Source: Desulfatirhabdium butyrativorans
Lineage (GTDB): Bacteria > Desulfobacterota > Desulfobacteria > Desulfobacterales > DYRK01
Assembly: GCA_020718785.1 (NCBI GenBank)
Contig: DYRK01000213.1
Location: 1 to 9,212 of the forward strand
Direction of reading: 5' to 3'
Length of the DNA: 9,212 bases
The notes under the pieces are model-generated. The model saw only the letters and a program-made list of their open reading frames with translations, was not told the origin of the DNA and did not search any database. Of this stretch, positions 5,815 to 9,212 are shown in pieces. Position 1 is the stretch's first letter. Each line of letters begins with the position of its first letter. The position numbers and the translations under genes were made by a program.

Positions 5815-6402
5815 TCATGGGCTTTTTTGAAACAGTTCATGCTCGGAAAAATATTCTGCCTCGTAAGTTTTCACGACCGTATCATTGTCTTTCCAGCACA
5901 TTGCCGACATTCCGGCTTTCTGACACAGATGAGCCAGAAAAACCTCTTTCTCAGGAAGCTGTTCCCAGACCTGAGGAAGGAAGGTTGCGGAATGCCAGCC
6001 TTTTGAGAGAATGACGCCGTGTATTCCGGGCTTGAGTTTTGCTTTCAGGTCATCCGCGTCTTTGTAGTCAAGAAACTGCGGAACCGTGAGTACGCTGATT
6101 TCAATATCAACTTCGGACAGTTCTTTTTCTGTCAGGCGTGGGAACCGGGGGTCTCCGAACGCGGAATTCAGCGCATTATCCTCGACACAGGAAATCAGGG
6201 GTTTCACCGGCTCGATAGTTCCTATACATCCTCTCATCGCTCCGTTTTTATGCAGGGTGACAAAACATCCCCGTTTTTCAGCCATTGCCGGGGGAATTTC
6301 TTTGGGACGCTCCGGTTTTGAGCCTTTTGCAAGCTCGGACGCTATAACGGAACGCGCCAGTTTAAGCAGCACGCGTCTGTCCTGATCGGTTAAGTCTGAC
6401 AT
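5815..6402 (-). CDS. AMMECR1-domain protein (AmmeMemoRadiSam system protein A type)
   Basis: This protein of 195 residues matches the AMMECR1 family. GCFVTL (45-50) and the hallmark RGCIGTIEP (57-65) are followed by NSAFGDPRFPRLTEKEL (79-95), then VDIEISVLTVP and ATFLPQVWEQ (139-148). Family function is unresolved. Bacterial members commonly sit with a Memo-like dioxygenase-fold protein and a radical SAM enzyme, as the predicted AmmeMemoRadiSam modification system. Neither partner is in this window. The reading frame opens at 6411, but AAAGGAG at 6412-6418 directly abuts that ATG and lies nine bases before the second ATG at 6400-6402, so I use the latter. It follows the zinc-ribbon gene by 35 bp and is probably co-transcribed with it. 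Family call is firm, activity unknown. Confidence 0.9.
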   Translation of the reverse strand: MSDLTDQDRRVLLKLARSVIASELAKGSKPERPKEIPPAMAEKRGCFVTLHKNGAMRGCIGTIEPVKPLISCVEDNALNSAFGDPRFPRLTEKELSEVDIEISVLTVPQFLDYKDADDLKAKLKPGIHGVILSKGWHSATFLPQVWEQLPEKEVFLAHLCQKAGMSAMCWKDNDTVVKTYEAEYFSEHELFQKSP

Positions 6403-6411
6403 TATGTTCAT

Positions 6412-6418
6412 CTCCTTT
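6412..6418 (-). promoter_or_regulatory. Shine-Dalgarno AAAGGAG that selects the AMMECR1 start
   Basis: AAAGGAG on the minus strand touches the first ATG (6409-6411), leaving no spacer, but is nine bases from the second ATG (6400-6402). Ribosomes should use the second. Confidence 0.7.
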
Positions 6419-6437
6419 CCTCACACAAAAAAATCGG

Positions 6438-6662
6438 CTATTTCGGCGCGCTCTCCTTCAGGAAGAAAAGCCAGACAATAAAATAAGCGAAGCCTCCGCA
6501 GGCTATGGTAGCGATTATATAGCTCAGCCAGTCAGTCGGTTTTTCGGCAACTCCATGCTCATTCGGGGGACCGACTTTGTGTTTGCAACTGAAACATATT
6601 GTTTCTTCCACCTTAATTTTAGCCGAACAGTACGGACATCTTTTTGTTCTCAGTTCCGACAT
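6438..6662 (-). CDS. Small zinc-ribbon protein with one membrane helix
   Basis: This protein of 74 residues has an N-terminal zinc ribbon with two CxxC knuckles, CPYC (9-12) and CFSC (23-26). A short linker follows, then one hydrophobic helix (about 47-69, SYIIATIACGGFAYFIVWLF) and a short charged tail. Such proteins are usually tail-anchored with the ribbon in the cytoplasm, and no specific function is known to me. The frame is open from a GTG at 6671, but AAAGGGGG (6671-6678) overlaps that GTG and is eight bases from the ATG at 6660-6662, which I take as the start. The gene lies between the folding factor and the AMMECR1 gene with short gaps, suggesting an operon. Confidence 0.75.
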   Translation of the reverse strand: MSELRTKRCPYCSAKIKVEETICFSCKHKVGPPNEHGVAEKPTDWLSYIIATIACGGFAYFIVWLFFLKESAPK

Positions 6663-6686
6663 GATTCTCACCCCCTTTATACGATA

Positions 6687-6719
6687 AGACCTGCCGGGTT
6701 TCCGAAACCCCGCAGGTCT
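6687..6719. terminator. GC-rich hairpin after the ppiD-like gene
   Basis: A 16-bp-arm inverted repeat (AGACCTGC-GGGTTTC type, one mismatch in the middle) begins 11 bp past the ppiD-like stop. It precedes the zinc-ribbon gene's ribosome site. On the minus strand it lacks a clean T-run, so it may be a weak terminator or an RNA-processing and stability structure inside an operon. On the plus strand it is followed by TTTGTGCTTT, but no plus-strand gene needs it. Confidence 0.5.
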
Positions 6720-6729
6720 TTGTGCTTTC

Positions 6730-8619
6730 CTATTTCAGAAAATCGGCTTCAATGGCAATCTTGCTTCTGTCCTTCAGTTGGGAAAGCCATGCGTCAAAGG
6801 TTTTGAATTTTTTCTGTTGCAGAAGTTTTTCCTTTGTTTTGTCTTTTTCCTTCTCGAATTCATCAGGCGCAGGCTCTTTTTTCTCTTTGAAGGCAATGAC
6901 ATAATAACCTTTTTTTCCTTTTATGGCAGCATCAGCGACTTTCTTTTCACCGGAAAGTTTGAACGATGCTTCGGAAATTTCCTTTTCATATCCGATATCG
7001 GGAATCGAATCGCTGCGCTTGAAAAAAGCGGCAGTTTTAGCTTTGACACCAGCTTTTTCGGCTGCGGCTGCCATTGTTTCGCCTTTTTTCAGAGCCGCAA
7101 GACAGTCACCGGCATCTTTGCCGGCTTTTTCATCCTGCTTTACCTTTATAAAATCAGCCTTGACTTTGGCTTCCACATCTTTGAACTCGGCGATCTGTTC
7201 GGACTTTTTTTCCAGCAATTGGAGAATATAATATCCATCCCCCATATCTGTAATCTCACTGACTCCCATCGGCGAAAGCTTGAATGCCTCGGCCGCAAAT
7301 TTTTTGCGGTTTTTTACGTCCTTATCAGGACCTTTCTGAGTGAAGAAATCAGTCACCGAAAGGCTGAATTTCTTTGTTTTGGCAGCTTCCGCCATATTAT
7401 TTCCTTCGGAAACAGAATCATAAAACGATTCAGCTTCGTCATAGGCAAGGGATTTGGCTCTTTCATCTGTCAATTTGGTCCTTATTTTTCCTTTTGCCTC
7501 ATCAAATGACTGAGAAGATGCCTCATTGATTTTTTCCACTTTGATGATATGCCACCCGAAATCTGACAGTACCGGCTCGCTGATCTCTCCGGCTTTCATG
7601 GAAAAGGCTTTGTCTGAAAAAGGTTTTACCATCATGTCTTTCTTGAATGCGCCCAGACTTCCGCCATTTTCTTTGGAACCGGGATCTTCGGAATACTGTT
7701 TGGCAGTTTCCCCGAAATCTTTTCCCTGATCTTTGACCATCCTGAGAATTTCAAGGGCTTTGTCTTTCTTTGCCTGAACAACTTCCGGCTTGCTGTCTTT
7801 TTCCGTTTTTATCAGGATATGACGTGCTTCCACAGTTTTATCGGTTTTGAATTCACCCGGATTAGCGTCATAATATTCCCGAATCTCTTCATCCGTGAGC
7901 TGAACCTTGGATTTGTAAACATCAAAAGCGAAATTCAGGAACTGGACTTTCACCTTTGCCTCGGTTTTATAGCTGTCTTTATGGCTTTCATAATAAGCTT
8001 TGATTTCTTCTTCAGACGGCGATATGTCTTTATACCTGTCAAAGTCAAACAGCGCGTATTCGATACTCACCGCCGCGTTGTTCCATCTGTACCATTCCAT
8101 TGCTTCCTGATCCGAGACTTTGACTCCGTTTATGACAAAGCTTCTCAGCTTTTCTGTCAGCATTGATTCGCGCTGCATAATCTCGAATTCTTCGGGAGTC
8201 AGGCGGTTCGCGCTCAATACCCTTTTATACAGACGGTTGTCAAATATCCCGGACGATTTGAAAGCGTCCACTTTTTTTATAGATTCCGCAAGCTCTGCAT
8301 CGGAAACCCGCAGATTGAGTTTTTCAGCTTCCTGACGCAGAAGGCTCTGGTCAATGAGACTGTCCAAAGCCTGTTTTTCCAGCATCTTGATCATATCGTC
8401 ATTCAGATTGCTCCCGAACCGGCGATAGCGCTCCACCAGCTTGTTGTAAGAATCCCTGTATTGTTCGGAAGTTATGGATTCGCCGTTTACCGTGGCTGCC
8501 AGTTGCCCTTTCTGACTTCGAAAACTTCCTACTCCCCAGAAAATAAAAACCACAACAATCGCACCCAAAAGAATTTTGATTATCCAACTTGTCGCATGTA
8601 TCCGCATCAACTTGAGCAT
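6730..8619 (-). CDS. ppiD: PpiD/SurA-like membrane-anchored peptidyl-prolyl isomerase
   Basis: This 629-residue protein has the PpiD architecture. A short basic N-terminus (MLKLMRIHATSWIIK) is followed by one membrane helix (about 13-30), which places the rest in the periplasm. A SurA_N-like chaperone region with the VNGESITSEQY motif starts at about 43. A parvulin domain follows at about 262-362, with ARHILIK, GGSLGAF and FGWHIIKVEK. H267 and H357 and the GGxLG loop are kept, so isomerase activity is more plausible than in enterobacterial PpiD. A long lysine-rich C-terminal region contains parvulin-like remnants (GDGYYILQLLEKK, KKGYYVIAFKEKK). Length fits PpiD (about 620). The frame continues upstream to 8724, but AAAAGGGG (8630-8637) ten bases before ATG 8617-8619 and the signal-anchor position support this start. 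Its role would be folding of exported and outer-membrane proteins. Confidence 0.9.
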   Translation of the reverse strand: MLKLMRIHATSWIIKILLGAIVVVFIFWGVGSFRSQKGQLAATVNGESITSEQYRDSYNKLVERYRRFGSNLNDDMIKMLEKQALDSLIDQSLLRQEAEKLNLRVSDAELAESIKKVDAFKSSGIFDNRLYKRVLSANRLTPEEFEIMQRESMLTEKLRSFVINGVKVSDQEAMEWYRWNNAAVSIEYALFDFDRYKDISPSEEEIKAYYESHKDSYKTEAKVKVQFLNFAFDVYKSKVQLTDEEIREYYDANPGEFKTDKTVEARHILIKTEKDSKPEVVQAKKDKALEILRMVKDQGKDFGETAKQYSEDPGSKENGGSLGAFKKDMMVKPFSDKAFSMKAGEISEPVLSDFGWHIIKVEKINEASSQSFDEAKGKIRTKLTDERAKSLAYDEAESFYDSVSEGNNMAEAAKTKKFSLSVTDFFTQKGPDKDVKNRKKFAAEAFKLSPMGVSEITDMGDGYYILQLLEKKSEQIAEFKDVEAKVKADFIKVKQDEKAGKDAGDCLAALKKGETMAAAAEKAGVKAKTAAFFKRSDSIPDIGYEKEISEASFKLSGEKKVADAAIKGKKGYYVIAFKEKKEPAPDEFEKEKDKTKEKLLQQKKFKTFDAWLSQLKDRSKIAIEADFLK

Positions 8620-8669
8620 TACAGTTTCACCCCTTTTCCAATAAGATTTTCTGTTGTATTGCAAAAACT

Positions 8670-8688
8670 CAGACAGCCGGTCTGTCTG
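8670..8688. terminator. Terminator-like hairpin in the ppiD leader
   Basis: A perfect 7-bp-arm hairpin, CAGACAG (8670-8676) and CTGTCTG (8682-8688) with a five-base loop, is followed on the minus strand after two bases by TTTTT (8663-8667). That is the form of an intrinsic terminator. It lies about 50 bases before the ppiD start, leaving little room for another promoter, so it may act as an attenuator or partial terminator for reads from the upstream zinc-ribbon gene. T-rich sequence also follows it on the plus strand. Confidence 0.45.
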
Positions 8689-8714
8689 TCCTGTTTTTCC
8701 ATGATTTATACTGC

Positions 8715-8812
8715 CCACCGGCATAATCTGCGCTTTTTGTAAAACGCCAAAAACTTAAAACAGACGCAGACCGTTTTACTGAAAATCCGGAAAGCGCAGA
8801 ATATGACGGTGG
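8715..8812. repeat. 98-bp imperfect palindromic element upstream of ppiD
   Basis: The ends form a 22-bp inverted repeat with two mismatches: 8715-8736 starts CCACCGGCATAATCTGCGCT, and 8791-8812 ends in ACGGTGG. A second inner pair, GTAAAACG/CGTTTTAC (8739-8746 and 8772-8779), lies nearly in register, so most of the segment can fold into one long stem. It fills the non-coding gap between the small zinc-ribbon gene and ppiD. It resembles a REP- or MITE-like palindromic unit. I see no direct repeat flanking it, so movement is unproven, and it may be an RNA or DNA regulatory structure. Confidence 0.6.
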
Positions 8813-8840
8813 TAAGAATATTCCGGTTATAAAAAATACT

Positions 8841-9089
8841 TCACAGAATTAATGTTGCCGGCCTTTCCTGCCGGTTGATCTGAGTTCCCACGGATTCGGC
8901 GCAGAACGCACAGCGGTATTCGTATTTTTCACCCTCGGGAAGGATCAGCAGAAGATGTTTCCGGACAGGGACAGCCTCTTTGCATCTGGGACAATACAGG
9001 GCTGTCGCGTTCATATTCTGAAACGTCTCCGGTTCCTCGGATTCCCGTACTGCCCTTTCCGATGATCTGATAAAATTTTGCAGATTCAT
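8841..9089 (-). CDS. Small CxxC zinc-ribbon protein of unknown function
   Basis: This protein of 82 residues has a polar helical N-terminus (RSSERAVRESEEPE) and a four-cysteine zinc-binding unit, CPRC (33-36) and CAFC (60-63). The cysteine pairs are separated by a basic and hydrophobic hairpin (VPVRKHLLLIL). No catalytic motif or membrane segment is visible. The frame opens at 9107, but AAGGGG (9096-9101) sits six bases before the ATG at 9087-9089, so I chose that start. GGAG before the 9107 ATG is a weaker alternative. A strong promoter lies just upstream, and the next gene in the same direction is the ppiD-like gene after a 221-bp gap that holds the palindrome. I do not recognise the family. 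Confidence 0.7.
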   Translation of the reverse strand: MNLQNFIRSSERAVRESEEPETFQNMNATALYCPRCKEAVPVRKHLLLILPEGEKYEYRCAFCAESVGTQINRQERPATLIL

Positions 9090-9144
9090 GTCATTCCCCT
9101 TATCCATAAACTCCGACCGTTTTCAATCTTTCCTTAAACGGATT

Positions 9145-9173
9145 ATATTATTTATTAAAATTTATTTTGTCAA
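9145..9173 (-). promoter_or_regulatory. Sigma-70-type promoter for the small zinc-ribbon gene
   Basis: On the minus strand TTGACA (9168-9173) is followed after 17 bp of almost pure A/T by TAATAT (9145-9150). An overlapping TATAAT (9142-9147) sits at a 20-bp spacing. The start of transcription would fall near 9138, about 50 bp before the chosen start codon. The rest of the end segment up to 9212 shows no gene. Confidence 0.7.
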
Positions 9174-9212
9174 TAAGTTCCCGCTTTTTTTTAACCCGGA
9201 TTCAAGGATTAA

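Noticed and set aside
6778..7509. Plus-strand frame of 243 codons opposite ppiD
   Set aside because: Its phenylalanine-rich composition is what the lysine- and glutamate-rich ppiD codons give in antisense. There is no independent support.
8620..8724. N-terminal extension of the ppiD-like frame by 35 codons
   Set aside because: The extension covers a terminator-like hairpin and part of the palindrome, would bury the signal anchor, and a good ribosome site precedes the internal ATG at 8619.
8858..8874. Small CCGGC/GCCGG inverted repeat near the end of the small zinc-ribbon gene, considered as a terminator
   Set aside because: It lies within codons before the stop, has only five base pairs, and the later T-rich stretch is too far away to form an intrinsic terminator.

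Overview
The window reads as a stretch of an anaerobic, probably deltaproteobacterial (Desulfobacterota-like) chromosome. This is an inference from three things: a ferredoxin-linked 2-oxoacid oxidoreductase subunit, many signalling and small zinc-ribbon genes, and an interspersed element carrying the CGCAAAGGACGC-type inverted repeat. Base composition is balanced to slightly AT-rich. Every gene I can support lies on the minus strand, so transcription runs from high to low coordinates.

Right part (9212 to about 5815). A strong sigma-70-like promoter (9145-9173) precedes a small CxxC zinc-ribbon protein (8841-9089). A 98-bp imperfect palindrome (8715-8812) and a terminator-like hairpin (8670-8688) follow, then a PpiD/SurA-type membrane-anchored folding factor (6730-8619). 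After another hairpin (6687-6719) come a short zinc-ribbon membrane protein (6438-6662) and an AMMECR1-family protein (5815-6402). Shine-Dalgarno sequences favour internal starts for these four genes over the longest reading frames.

Middle part (5718 to 3070). This is an unusual signalling operon. Its first gene originally encoded a soluble histidine kinase whose sensor region is a run of pentatricopeptide (PPR) repeats, an RNA-binding fold that is rare in bacteria. It is followed by a stand-alone receiver protein (3653-4159) and, overlapping that by 14 bp, a PIN-domain nuclease (3070-3666). The kinase gene is split by a 193-bp non-coding element (5320-5512) with terminal inverted repeats and a duplicated target TAATGAA. 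Removing 200 bp restores one continuous 447-codon frame and a complete 35-residue PPR repeat at the junction. The suggested reading is an RNA-sensing phosphorelay with a ribonuclease as output or partner, here apparently damaged or altered by a MITE-like insertion. The link between RNA sensing and the nuclease is inference.

Left part (2940 to 1). An excellent promoter (TTGACA, 17 bp, TATTAT) drives a lone pyruvate/2-oxoacid:ferredoxin oxidoreductase beta subunit (1948-2838). Only 21 bp later comes a DUF3696-type AAA/ABC ATPase (592-1926). Its stop codon directly abuts the start of a PIN-like putative nuclease (55-591). The ATPase-nuclease pair resembles known two-gene anti-phage modules in layout, but the exact pairing is not one I recognise as characterised.

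The window therefore holds two separate PIN-type nuclease systems, one beside a two-component pathway and one beside an ABC-type ATPase, separated by a metabolic gene.
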